Positions 9,022-16,884 of a stretch of DNA of 64,000 bases are shown here, piece after piece. The stretch spans positions 2,708,001-2,772,000 of the forward strand of contig NZ_CP046907.1 in assembly GCF_014083985.1 (NCBI RefSeq). The letters are read 5' to 3'. This stretch comes from Streptomyces sp. SCUT-3. GTDB lineage: Bacteria; Actinomycetota; Actinomycetes; Streptomycetales; Streptomycetaceae. The notes beneath the pieces were generated by a model. That model had not been told where the DNA came from. It worked only from the letters and a program-made list of their open reading frames with translations, and did not search any database. The position numbers and the translations under genes are program-made. The stretch's first letter is position 1; each line of letters opens with the position of its first letter.

Positions 9022-9963
9022 ATGCCCCTGAGCACCACCGAAGTCACCTTCCCCTCGGGCGCGACGACCGGCCGTTCCGCGGTCGTCGCCGCGCTGCCCA
9101 TGCCGGAGGACCGCCTCGGCGTCGTCACCGCGGCCACCCCCTTCCACCCGCTGGACCACACCTGGCCGGACCAGCCGGGGGACACCGGGACGCTGAGCGT
9201 CGCGGGCGAAGGGCCGGCCGCGGGCACGTGGCGGGTCGTCGACTGCCTCACCGCCGCCCAGGACCCGCAGACCGGCGAACTGCGCGTCGGCACCGACATC
9301 CCGGTGCGCCGCGGCGACGAGACCTGGACCTGGCAGGTGCTCCACGTCCTGGAGGTCCCGGCGGCGAAGGCCGCCACGGACCCCTCCTCCCTCTCCGACG
9401 CCTTCGTCGGCCACGAGGCGGAGCTGTCCGTGGACGCCGGCCGGCGCGCCGCCCTGTCCGCCGCCCACACCGGCTGCCACCTGTTCGCCCTCGCCCTGAA
9501 CGAGGCGCTGGCCGACCGCTGGCGCAAGGAGGTCCGCACGGACGGCCTGGGCAACCCGGACTTCGACTCCCTCGCCATGGACACCTCGCGGATCGGCGAG
9601 GAGGCGAGCACCGACGTCTACCGGATCGGGAAGTCCCTGCGGAAGAAGGGCTTCACCTCCGACGGGCTCGCGGACGCCCTCCCGGCGATCACCGAGACCG
9701 TCAACGCCCGCCTGGCGGGCTGGGTCGCGGCCGGCTCCCCGGTGCGCATCGACACCCCGGGGCCGGAGCTGACCGCGCACCGCCGCTGGACCTGCGCCCT
9801 GCCCGAGGCGGGCGAGCCGGTCTCCCTCTCCTGCGGCGGCACCCACCCGCACAGCCTCGGCGAGCTGGCCGCCCTGCGGACCGAACTCACCCTGAGCGAG
9901 GACGGCACCCAGCTGACCGCGGTCACCCGTCCGGCCCTCACCGCCGGAACCGTCCCCGCCTGA
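9022..9963 (+). CDS. AlaX-like tRNA-editing/metal-dependent hydrolase
   Basis: This 313-residue protein resembles stand-alone alanyl-tRNA editing domains. Such proteins hydrolyse mischarged Ser- or Gly-tRNA(Ala) in trans. Support comes from an N-terminal segment FHPLDHTWPDQPGD, similar to the AlaX/AlaRS barrel motif, from HTGCH near residue 155 (an HxxxH zinc pair), and from CGGTHPHSLGEL near residue 275, matching the CxxxH zinc motif and the following strand. The catalytic zinc set is therefore complete. It starts at ATG 9022, 56 bp after the Yip1 gene. The substrate tRNA cannot be told from sequence alone. Confidence 0.7.
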   Translation: MPLSTTEVTFPSGATTGRSAVVAALPMPEDRLGVVTAATPFHPLDHTWPDQPGDTGTLSVAGEGPAAGTWRVVDCLTAAQDPQTGELRVGTDIPVRRGDETWTWQVLHVLEVPAAKAATDPSSLSDAFVGHEAELSVDAGRRAALSAAHTGCHLFALALNEALADRWRKEVRTDGLGNPDFDSLAMDTSRIGEEASTDVYRIGKSLRKKGFTSDGLADALPAITETVNARLAGWVAAGSPVRIDTPGPELTAHRRWTCALPEAGEPVSLSCGGTHPHSLGELAALRTELTLSEDGTQLTAVTRPALTAGTVPA

Positions 9964-9985
9964 CCGCCACCCGCAACCGCGGACC

Positions 9986-10034
9986 GGAGCCCCCGGTCCC
10001 GAGCCGTTCCCCACGGCCCGGGGCCGGGGGCTCC
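9986..10034. terminator. Bidirectional stem-loop between convergent genes
   Basis: GGAGCCCCCGG (9986-9996) pairs perfectly with CCGGGGGCTCC (10024-10034). The 27-nt loop can pair further within itself. It lies between the convergent AlaX-like and phosphoribosyltransferase genes. There is no T-run, as is usual in Streptomyces. Confidence 0.65.
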
Positions 10035-10064
10035 GCCGCGCCCGGGGCGCAGTGCCCCGGGGCC

Positions 10065-10562
10065 TCAGGAGTCCAGGACCTGGCCCTCGCGGGTGACCAC
10101 CGGGGGCTCCACGGACCACGGGAAGTTGATCCAGCGGTCCGTGTGCTTCCACACGTACTCGCACTTGACCAGCGACTGCGGCTTCTCGTAGATCACCGCG
10201 CTGCGCACGTCGGCGACGTGGCCCTCGCAGAAGTCGCGCACCAGCTCGATCGTCTTGCCGGTGTCGGCGACGTCGTCGGCTATGAGGACCTTCTTCTCGC
10301 TCAGGTCCACCACGTTCGGCACCGGCGGCAGCACCACCGGCATGTCCAGGGTGGTCCCCACCCCGGTGTAGAACTCCACGTTCATCACGTGCAGGTTCTT
10401 CACGTCCAGGGCGTAGCCCAGGCCGCCGGCCACGAACAGTCCGCCGCGGGCGATCGACAGGACGATGTCCGGCCGGTAGCCGTCGTCCGCGATCGTCTGC
10501 GCCAGTTCGCGGATCGCCTGCCCGAACAGCGGGTACGTCAGGTTCTCGCGCTCGTCAGCCAT
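10065..10562 (-). CDS. Purine-type phosphoribosyltransferase
   Basis: This 165-residue protein carries the PRPP-binding loop VLIADDVADTGKT (about residues 94-106), the signature of type I phosphoribosyltransferases. SIARGGLFVAGGL is the conserved early loop. It starts at ATG 10562. It probably salvages a purine base such as hypoxanthine or xanthine using PRPP; the small hood region does not allow me to name the base. The upstream gene on the same strand is dcd, 109 bp away, so both serve nucleotide metabolism. Confidence 0.85.
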   Translation of the reverse strand: MADERENLTYPLFGQAIRELAQTIADDGYRPDIVLSIARGGLFVAGGLGYALDVKNLHVMNVEFYTGVGTTLDMPVVLPPVPNVVDLSEKKVLIADDVADTGKTIELVRDFCEGHVADVRSAVIYEKPQSLVKCEYVWKHTDRWINFPWSVEPPVVTREGQVLDS

Positions 10563-10671
10563 GCTCTCCAGTCCTCGTACGCCCGCGCCGGGGCCTCGTG
10601 TGTTGTCCGTCCCCACGTGCCCCCGCCGTCCCCGCCGTGCCTTCGCCGTGCCGGCCGTGCCTCCGGCCCCG

Positions 10672-11247
10672 TCACACCTGGGTGCGGTGGAAGTTCAGGT
10701 AGGAGCGCGAGGGCGTCGGCCCGCGCTGCCCCTGGTACCGGGAACCGTACCGCTCCGAGCCGTACGGGAACTCCGACGGCGAGCTCAGCCGGAACATGCA
10801 CAGCTGGCCGATCTTCATGCCCGGCCACAGCTTGATCGGGAGCGTCGCGACGTTGGACAGCTCCAGGGTGACGTGCCCGGAGAAGCCGGGGTCGATGAAG
10901 CCGGCGGTGGAGTGCGTCAGCAGGCCCAGGCGGCCCAGGCTGGACTTGCCCTCCAGGCGGGAGGCGATGTCGTCCGGCAGGGTCACCACCTCGTAGGTGG
11001 AGGCCAGGACGAACTCCCCGGGGTGGAGGATGAACGCCTCGTCGCCCTCCGGCTCCACCAGCCGGGTGAGGTCGGCCTGCTCCTCCGCGGGGTCGATGTG
11101 CGGGTAGCGGTGGTTCTCGAAGACCCGGAAGAACCGGTCCAGGCGCACGTCGATGCTGGACGGCTGCACCATCCGGGGGTCGAAGGGGTCGATCCGCACC
11201 CGTCCGGAGTCGATCTGGGCCCGGATGTCCTTGTCTGAGAGAAGCAC
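10672..11247 (-). CDS. dcd: dCTP deaminase
   Basis: This 191-residue enzyme deaminates dCTP to dUTP in pyrimidine deoxynucleotide synthesis. It starts at GTG 11247 with the standard N-terminus [12 protein letters not shown]. Diagnostic segments are [10 protein letters not shown], the catalytic region [22 protein letters not shown] and the C-terminal [20 protein letters not shown] tail that closes over the nucleotide. Length is full for the family. Some actinobacterial homologues are bifunctional (forming dUMP), which cannot be decided here. Confidence 0.96.
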   Translation of the reverse strand: MLLSDKDIRAQIDSGRVRIDPFDPRMVQPSSIDVRLDRFFRVFENHRYPHIDPAEEQADLTRLVEPEGDEAFILHPGEFVLASTYEVVTLPDDIASRLEGKSSLGRLGLLTHSTAGFIDPGFSGHVTLELSNVATLPIKLWPGMKIGQLCMFRLSSPSEFPYGSERYGSRYQGQRGPTPSRSYLNFHRTQV

Positions 11248-11349
11248 GGTACGGAAGCCTACGCGGGCGGTGGCCGCCGGGCCCAACCAGCCCCGGCAGC
11301 CACCGCCCGCCCTCATCGGCCACCGCGCCCGCGCGCGGGAACGAGCCCT

Positions 11350-11565
11350 TTACACGAAGGCGCTCTCCCCGGCCCTGCGCACCTGCTCGACCTGCTCACG
11401 GCTCAGCGTGCCCGGGTCGACCCGGACGGAGCTGCGCAGCCGCGCGCACCGCGGGCACCGCAGCAGCCGGCCGGGACCGAGCCGCTCGGGACCGAGATTC
11501 TGCATCGGGAGAGAACCGGTGCTGAACAGGTGCCCCTCGGCACATCGGACGACAGTGCGTTCCAT
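11350..11565 (-). CDS. Small CxxC-containing hypothetical protein
   Basis: This 71-residue protein starts at ATG 11565 with GGAAGG 6 nt upstream. A CAEGH motif near residue 8 and CPRC near residue 40 suggest a single zinc-ribbon-like site. The middle (LGPERLGPGRLLRCPRCARL) is basic and the C-terminus is a short charged helix. It follows the orientation of dcd, 102 bp upstream of it. I recognise it only as a conserved actinobacterial small protein of unknown function. Confidence 0.7.
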   Translation of the reverse strand: MERTVVRCAEGHLFSTGSLPMQNLGPERLGPGRLLRCPRCARLRSSVRVDPGTLSREQVEQVRRAGESAFV

Positions 11566-11843
11566 CGCTGCCCTTCCCCACGAGACGTGCCGCCCTGCGT
11601 CTTCTACAGCGGCGGCAAAAGCCACATTAGGGGATGGACCGGGCTGCTGCTCGGGCGGCGCCCCGCATCCGGGGAGGGCCACCGTACGCCCCAACCCCCC
11701 TGCCCCGCACACCGATCCCCATGCCTGCCGATCCCTTTCGGACTCGCCCCGGCCCCCCTCGCCGACCCCGGCCGGCCACCCCGCAATACCTCCCCGAACA
11801 GCACAAAAGCCTCCGGCTCATGCACCGGAGGCTCGCAATGGGG

Positions 11844-11849
11844 TACAGT
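11844..11849 (+). promoter_or_regulatory. Possible -10 box for tRNA-Gly; rest of 11566-11883 has no gene
   Basis: TACAGT at 11844-11849 lies 34 nt before the tRNA 5' end, a good distance for a short tRNA leader. A matching -35 box is weak. Upstream, GCCTCCGG (11809-11816) pairs with CCGGAGGC (11825-11832). On the minus strand this hairpin is followed by TTTT, so it could stop leftward transcription. Nothing else is seen in the 318-bp gap. Confidence 0.4.
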
Positions 11850-11883
11850 GTGCGACGTTGAGACGCTCCAACCGGCGTCCCAC

Positions 11884-11957
11884 GCGGGTGTAGTTTAATG
11901 GTAGAACATGAGCTTCCCAAGCTCAGAGCGCGGGTTCGATTCCCGTCACCCGCTCCA
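11884..11957 (+). tRNA. tRNA-Gly(CCC)
   Basis: All arms of a tRNA fold. The acceptor GCGGGTG pairs with CACCCGC, the discriminator base is T and CCA is encoded. The anticodon stem TGAGC/GCTCA encloses the loop TTCCCAA, giving anticodon CCC, which reads GGG. The T-loop TTCGATT is standard. The length is 74 nt with CCA. It lies beside dcd and just before a degraded PIN gene. Confidence 0.97.
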
Positions 11958-11958
11958 C

Positions 11959-11987
11959 GACGAAGGCCCAGGTCATCGACCCGGGCC
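11959..11987 (+). terminator. Stem-loop after tRNA-Gly
   Basis: GAAGGCCC (11959-11966) pairs with GGGCCTTC (11980-11987), beginning two bases after the tRNA CCA end. The right arm is followed by a T-poor sequence. It probably ends the tRNA transcript. Confidence 0.7.
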
Positions 11988-12152
11988 TTCTGCGTTGCCA
12001 GGAACTCCCGCACCTTTTTCCGTACCTCGCGTGCCCGTTCCGTGCCTGATCGGTCCGCGCCTTATCGCGCTGTCCCTGTGCCCAGGTGTCGAGCGCGGCA
12101 GTGGCCGAGCGGGCTCACGCGTGATGGTTCACGAAACCGTTCTGCATGTCGA

Positions 12153-12668
12153 TCACGGCCAGCACGGCGCTGCCCATGTCCGTCCGGTACCTCCTTGGTC
12201 CTTGAGATGCTGTGCCAGGAGGTCGGCGAAGGCCGGTAAGCCGGCCTTCGCAAGTCGGCTGACGGCATCGGCGGTCGCGACGGGCGGGTTGCGCTTCTCT
12301 CCGGCAAGCCTGACCACCGTCTCCACAACCTCATGCGGTAACTCGCCGTACAGCCCGCACAGGTACGAGTCCGGGTCGATCACCCGCACTCCGCGTGCGG
12401 CCGATTCACCCGCAGGAAAGTCGGCAAGGTTCCACGTGATCAGCGCGGCGGCACCAGCAGCCACCGCTGCCGCCGCACGGTGCCGGTCGTCGGGATCATC
12501 GCCCGGCATCTCGTCCACAAGGTATCCATAGGCCGCCGCCCTGACCTCGCAGTCGGCGAAGAAAAGCCGGACGGCGCCGGTGCGGCGTCGGATCTTCTTG
12601 TCGGGCGGCCAGCAGGCAGCAGATGGCCGCCAGGAAGCAGGGCCTGTTCGGAGCAGCGTCGGCGGACG
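12153..12668 (-). pseudogene. 5'-truncated PIN-domain protein remnant
   Basis: A reading frame encodes the C-terminal half of a PIN-like (VapC-superfamily nuclease) protein but lacks the N-terminal half with the first catalytic Asp. The frame is closed upstream by a TAG at 12669-12671. The recognisable part runs from IRRRTGAVRLFFADCEV through GDDPDDRHRAAAAVAAGA (a conserved acidic segment) to ALITWNLADFPAG and a C-terminal helical tail. The first ATG in frame is only at 12518, inside the domain. No antitoxin gene is nearby. It lies directly after tRNA-Gly, as old integrated elements often do, but I find no integrase or att duplicate. Confidence 0.55.
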
Positions 12669-12671
12669 CTA

Positions 12672-12986
12672 CGGCCTCGGGGAAGGTCTTCGCCATATGC
12701 CGCAGGAGGCTGAGCCCCTCCCCGGCAAACGTGGGAACTTCCAGGCCAGATCTTCCTTGAGTACCGCGGTGGTCGGGAGACTGTGCGACGTACCCGTCGG
12801 GGGGGGCCGCCTGGGCGGCGCGGACTAGACTTTCCGTGTCATGGTGATGAACTGCCCTGATCCCAAATACTTATGACGCTGCGTCACGTACCGGTGCGGC
12901 GATACGGGGCCCAGGGGTCCTGTCCCGCACCGGAGGACGTGTCCGCCCCGGCCCGCACGGGCCTACGAGCCGACGGGAGACCACAC
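12672..12986. other. Intergenic region without supported gene
   Basis: I see no coding frame with family similarity here. The codon pattern is irregular compared with the flanks, consistent with decayed DNA between the PIN remnant and the lectin gene. An AT-richer stretch near 12835-12880 may carry the lectin promoter. Confidence 0.4.
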
Positions 12987-13892
12987 GTGCCGTCCCAGGA
13001 CAGCGCCCGCCCGACCCCCTCGACCGGCACTCCGGACGCCGACTCCGGCGGGCCCCGCTTCACGGACGCCTTCGTGCGCCGGCCCGCCGCGCCCCGGCGC
13101 CGGCTGCTGCCCGAGAAGCGCGTCTGGACCACCGCGGCCGGCGCGGCGGTGGCGACCGCCGTCGTGGCCCTCGCCGTGCCCGCCGTGGGCCGGGTCACCT
13201 TCGTGGCGGACGAGCCCACGGCCCACGTGGCCGCCGCCGACCCCGCGCCCCGGCCCGGCCGTACGGGCGCCACGCCGACGCGGTCCCCGCAGGGCGGGTC
13301 CGGCGCGTCCTCCGGCGCCGACTCCTCCGGAGCACCGCAGGCGCCGGGTGCCGCCGCGCCCGCCGCGGGCAAGGCGCCCGGCGGCAGCGGGACGCAGGCC
13401 CCCGGGACGGCGGCCCGGCCCGAGCCGAAGGAGACGAAGGAGCAGACGCAGGAGCAGCCGCAGGAGCAGCGGCAGCCGACCAGGAAGACCGCGCCGGAGG
13501 CGGCCCCGACCGGATCGATGATCGTGGGCGCCGGTTCCAACCGCTGCATCGACATCCCCGGCGGCAACCCCCTCGACGGCCTCCAGCTCCAGATCCACGA
13601 CTGCGACGGCCGGGCCCCGCAGCGCTGGGAGTTCCGCGGCGACGGCACGGTCCGGGCCATGGGCATGTGCATGGACGTGGCCTGGGGTTCCCGCGACGAC
13701 GGCGCCGCCATCCAGCTCGCCGAGTGCAGCGGCAACCCGGCGCAGCATTTCGTGATGAGCGGCGCCGGGGACCTCGTGAACCCGCAGGCGGACAAGTGCG
13801 TGGAGGTCAAGGACCGGTCCACGGGCGACGGCGCCAAGCTCCAGCTGTGGACCTGCACCGGCACCAGCAACCAGAAGTGGCGCCTGGCCTGA
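12987..13892 (+). CDS. Membrane-anchored ricin-type beta-trefoil lectin
   Basis: This 301-residue protein starts at GTG 12987, with GGGAGA 6 nt upstream. Its parts in order are a basic cytoplasmic N-terminus, one membrane helix (about residues 48-70, Ala/Val-rich), a long disordered linker rich in Ala, Gly, Pro, Glu and Gln (EQTQEQPQEQRQ), and a C-terminal ricin B domain of about 125 residues. The three trefoil lobes end in QRW, QHF and QKW, near the classical QxW pattern. CIDIPGGNP and CVEVKDRS are sugar-pocket strands. It probably presents a carbohydrate-binding domain outside the membrane. It converges with the T7SS-type locus, but no direct link is visible. Confidence 0.85.
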   Translation: MPSQDSARPTPSTGTPDADSGGPRFTDAFVRRPAAPRRRLLPEKRVWTTAAGAAVATAVVALAVPAVGRVTFVADEPTAHVAAADPAPRPGRTGATPTRSPQGGSGASSGADSSGAPQAPGAAAPAAGKAPGGSGTQAPGTAARPEPKETKEQTQEQPQEQRQPTRKTAPEAAPTGSMIVGAGSNRCIDIPGGNPLDGLQLQIHDCDGRAPQRWEFRGDGTVRAMGMCMDVAWGSRDDGAAIQLAECSGNPAQHFVMSGAGDLVNPQADKCVEVKDRSTGDGAKLQLWTCTGTSNQKWRLA

Positions 13893-13911
13893 CGCGGGCC
13901 CCGGCCCGGCG

Positions 13912-16884
13912 TCAGCCGGCCGTTCCCCCGGCGGCTGTGGTGAGCGCCGCCGGGGAGCCGGCCCGGCCAGGCGGGGCCGGCTCCGCCGGAACGTCCAGTT
14001 CCGGCACGTCCAGCGCGCAGAGCGTCACCAGATCGTCCTGCGTGGGGAGTTCGATCTCCGCGACCCGGTACGCCTGCCGCTCCGTCATCGCCTGGAACAC
14101 CTGGCGGGCGGAACGGCCGTTGCCGAACCGGCCGTCGCGCGGCATGTGCTCGAAGTAGCCGTGCAGCATCCCGCGGGCGTCGTCGGTGAGGTTGTACTCG
14201 TGCGCGGACGCGTGCTGCTCGACGATCCGCACCAGCTCGGGCGTGCTGTAGTCCTCGAACAGCAGGGTCCGGTTGAACCGCGAGGCGAGGCCCGGGTTCG
14301 AGTCGATGAAGTGCTCCATCTCGTTCGGGTAGCCCGCCACGATGACGACCACCGAGTCCCGGTGGTCCTCCATCAGCTTCACCAGGGTGGCGATGGCCTC
14401 CTGGGCGAAGTCGTTCCCCCCGCCCCCTCCGGCCGGTGCCAGCGAGTACGCCTCGTCGATGAACAGCACCCCGCCCATGGCCTCCTGGAAGACGCGCTGG
14501 GTCTTCGGGCCGGTGTGGCCGACGTACTCGCCGACCAGCGCGGACCGGTCCGCCTCCACCAGGTGGCCGCGCTCCAGCAGGCCGACGGCGGTCAGGATCC
14601 GCCCGTAGAGCCGGGCCACGGTGGTCTTGCCGGTGCCGGGGTTGCCGGCGAAGACCAGGTGGCGGCTGAGCGGCGGCGCCGCCAGCCCGGCGGCCTCGCG
14701 GCGCTGCACCATGCGCATCAGCTTGACCAGCGAGGCGACGTCGTGCTTGACGCCCTCCAGCCCGATCAGCCGGTCCAGTTCGGCGAGCAGGCTCTCCAGG
14801 CTCTCCGCCTCGTCCCCGCTGTCACCGCCGTCACTGCCGTCACCGCCGTCACTGCTGTCACTGCCGTCCGCGTCGCCCGCGTCGCCCGCGCCGTCGTGGG
14901 GCGTGCCGCCGCCGGGCTGCGGCCACACGGCGTTCGCCACCCGCAGCGACACGCAGTCCTCGGTCACCGGCGCGGCCTCCGGATCGGCGCTCAGGTCCTC
15001 CTCGGCGTCCCGGACCCGGACGCGCCGCAGCACGGGCGCCGCGCCCGCGCCCACGTGCACGGCCGGGTAGCCGGGCGCCGCGATGTCCACGTCCTCGAAG
15101 GCGCCGCCCCCGCCCGGCTCCACCACCAGGCCGTTCTTCCCGGCCGCCGTCACGCGTACGTCCCGCAGCCGCGGCCGGGAGCCGGCGGCCACCACGATCC
15201 CGGAGCCGGCCGGGTCCCGGACGTCCACGTCCGCCACGACGGGCCGGGCGTCCTCCCCCACCACCAGCGCGGCCGTGCCCGCCCGCAGCAGCCTGGCCCC
15301 GGCCAGCCGGACCGTGCCGGGCCCGAGGACCACGGCGGCCCGCTCCACGTCGGACACCCGGCAGTCCGTCAGCTCCGCCTCGCCCTGCGGCCCGGAGACC
15401 GTCACGCCCTGGTGGCAGCGCGCCACATCCAGGCCGGCCACGCGGGCCCGCGCCCCGCCGGCCAGGTCGAGGCCCGACATGCCGCAGCCGGTGATCCGGG
15501 CGTCGGTGAGCTCCAGCGAGGCCGAGGCCACCGCGTGCACCCCGTGCTCGGGCGACCGCGCGACCCGCAGCCCGTCCGCGACGACCGTGGCGCCGCCGCC
15601 CGCGTGCACGGCGCTGTACCGGGTGCCGGTCACGGAGCAGCCGGTGAGGCGGGCCGCGGCCTCGTCGGCCGCCAGCACGCCGTTCGCCCCCGCGTCCCGC
15701 ACGTCGGTGTCCGCCGCCTCCAGCACCGCCGCGTCCCGGACCGCCAGCGCCGTGCCGCCCGTACGGACGATCCGGACGCCGGCGAGCCGGACCCGGGCGG
15801 TGCCGCCGACGGCCACGCCGGAGCCGCCGCAGTCGCGCAGGGCGCAGTCCCGCAGCTCCACCCCGCCCGCGCCGGTGACGCCCACCGCGTCGGCCCCGGC
15901 GCCGGTCAGCTCGCAGCCGGACAGGCGTACGCCGCCGTCCCGGCCGGGTTCGGCCTCCCGGTCCCGGTCCCGGTCCCCGTTCCCGTTCCCGTTCTCGTGC
16001 CGGTTCTCGTCCCCGTTCTCGTGCCGGTCCCGGTCCTCGTCCGGGGGCAGCGGGGAGCTGCCGAGGACGCGGACGGCCTCCGTCCCGCAGTCCCGAAGGC
16101 GGGAGTCGGCCGCGTCGACGGCGGCCTCGTCCTCCACCAGCAGCCCGCTGCGGCCCGGTGCCTCGACCAGGCTTCCGCGCAGCGTCAGCCGGGCCCGTTC
16201 GCGGATCCGCAGCGCCGAGCCGGTCACCGCGCGCACCGTGGTGCCGGTGACCTCCAGGGCCGTGTCGCCGCCCGCGACCAGGCCCGTGCCGGTGATGCCG
16301 TCGAGCAGGCAGTCGTCGAGGCGCACCGTGCCGGTGGTGCGCAGCAGCACTCCGGCCAGGTGCGCGCCGCGCAGGGTGAGCCCGCGCAGGGTGGCGGTGG
16401 CGTCGCCGAGCACGTCGAGCCGGCCGCCGGTGACGCCGCCGCCGGTCCACGTGCAGGCGCCGCCGGACAGCACGACCGCCGGCCGGTCGCCGGCGGTGCC
16501 GCGGACCGTGATCCCGTCCAGGGCCGCGCGGACGCCGGGGGCAACCTCCAGCACCGGGGCGTCCGGCTCGGCGTCCGTGCCCGTCCGCGTGCCGGGGGCG
16601 GTCAGGACGACGCCGGACACGCCGCCGTCCGGGTCCGCCGGGTCCGCCGGAGCCGTCGGGGCCTGCGGATTCGACGGCGCCGCCGGGGCCTGCGGGCCGG
16701 TGGCCGCGCGGAGCGTGACGTCCCGGTCCAGGCGGAGCCGTTCGCGGTGCACGCCGGGCGCCAGGAGCACCGTGTCGCCCGGATCCGCCGCCGCGAGGGC
16801 GGCCGCGACGGTCTCGTACGCCACGGCGGTGCCGCCCGGTACGGCGCGGTGGGCGGCGAAGCGGCGCGGGGCGGGCGGGGTCAC
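13912..16884 (-). CDS. Right-handed beta-helix / AAA+ ATPase fusion (EccA/CbxX-like)
   Basis: This 990-residue protein has a parallel beta-helix over its first ~660 residues (many repeats like VRLSGCELTGAG and ARLTGCSVTGTRYSAV) joined to a CbxX/SpoVK-type AAA+ domain. Walker A is GNPGTGKTT (about residue 740), Walker B is GVLFIDEAYSL, the sensor region is IVAGYPNEM and the arginine-finger region NPGLASRFNRT. In ESX systems a related AAA+ protein, EccA, acts in the cytoplasm as a chaperone-like ATPase, usually with TPRs rather than a beta-helix. Start is GTG 16884, overlapping the stop of the upstream gene as GTGA. A low-complexity Asp/Gly/Ser run (about 640-690) and a repeated ENGDENRHENGNGNGD segment (about 290) separate subdomains. 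Confidence 0.85.
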   Translation of the reverse strand: MTPPAPRRFAAHRAVPGGTAVAYETVAAALAAADPGDTVLLAPGVHRERLRLDRDVTLRAATGPQAPAAPSNPQAPTAPADPADPDGGVSGVVLTAPGTRTGTDAEPDAPVLEVAPGVRAALDGITVRGTAGDRPAVVLSGGACTWTGGGVTGGRLDVLGDATATLRGLTLRGAHLAGVLLRTTGTVRLDDCLLDGITGTGLVAGGDTALEVTGTTVRAVTGSALRIRERARLTLRGSLVEAPGRSGLLVEDEAAVDAADSRLRDCGTEAVRVLGSSPLPPDEDRDRHENGDENRHENGNGNGDRDRDREAEPGRDGGVRLSGCELTGAGADAVGVTGAGGVELRDCALRDCGGSGVAVGGTARVRLAGVRIVRTGGTALAVRDAAVLEAADTDVRDAGANGVLAADEAAARLTGCSVTGTRYSAVHAGGGATVVADGLRVARSPEHGVHAVASASLELTDARITGCGMSGLDLAGGARARVAGLDVARCHQGVTVSGPQGEAELTDCRVSDVERAAVVLGPGTVRLAGARLLRAGTAALVVGEDARPVVADVDVRDPAGSGIVVAAGSRPRLRDVRVTAAGKNGLVVEPGGGGAFEDVDIAAPGYPAVHVGAGAAPVLRRVRVRDAEEDLSADPEAAPVTEDCVSLRVANAVWPQPGGGTPHDGAGDAGDADGSDSSDGGDGSDGGDSGDEAESLESLLAELDRLIGLEGVKHDVASLVKLMRMVQRREAAGLAAPPLSRHLVFAGNPGTGKTTVARLYGRILTAVGLLERGHLVEADRSALVGEYVGHTGPKTQRVFQEAMGGVLFIDEAYSLAPAGGGGGNDFAQEAIATLVKLMEDHRDSVVVIVAGYPNEMEHFIDSNPGLASRFNRTLLFEDYSTPELVRIVEQHASAHEYNLTDDARGMLHGYFEHMPRDGRFGNGRSARQVFQAMTERQAYRVAEIELPTQDDLVTLCALDVPELDVPAEPAPPGRAGSPAALTTAAGGTAG

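Noticed and set aside
12062..12334. Small minus-strand open frame beside the PIN remnant as an antitoxin
   Set aside because: It overlaps the PIN frame, has no DNA-binding motif and no ribosome site.
11884..13000. Integrative element with att sites at tRNA-Gly
   Set aside because: No integrase, excisionase or copy of the tRNA 3' end was seen.
12987..13892. Ricin-type lectin as a toxin of the T7SS locus
   Set aside because: It is on the opposite strand, has its own membrane anchor, no WXG or T7SS signal and no enzymatic domain.
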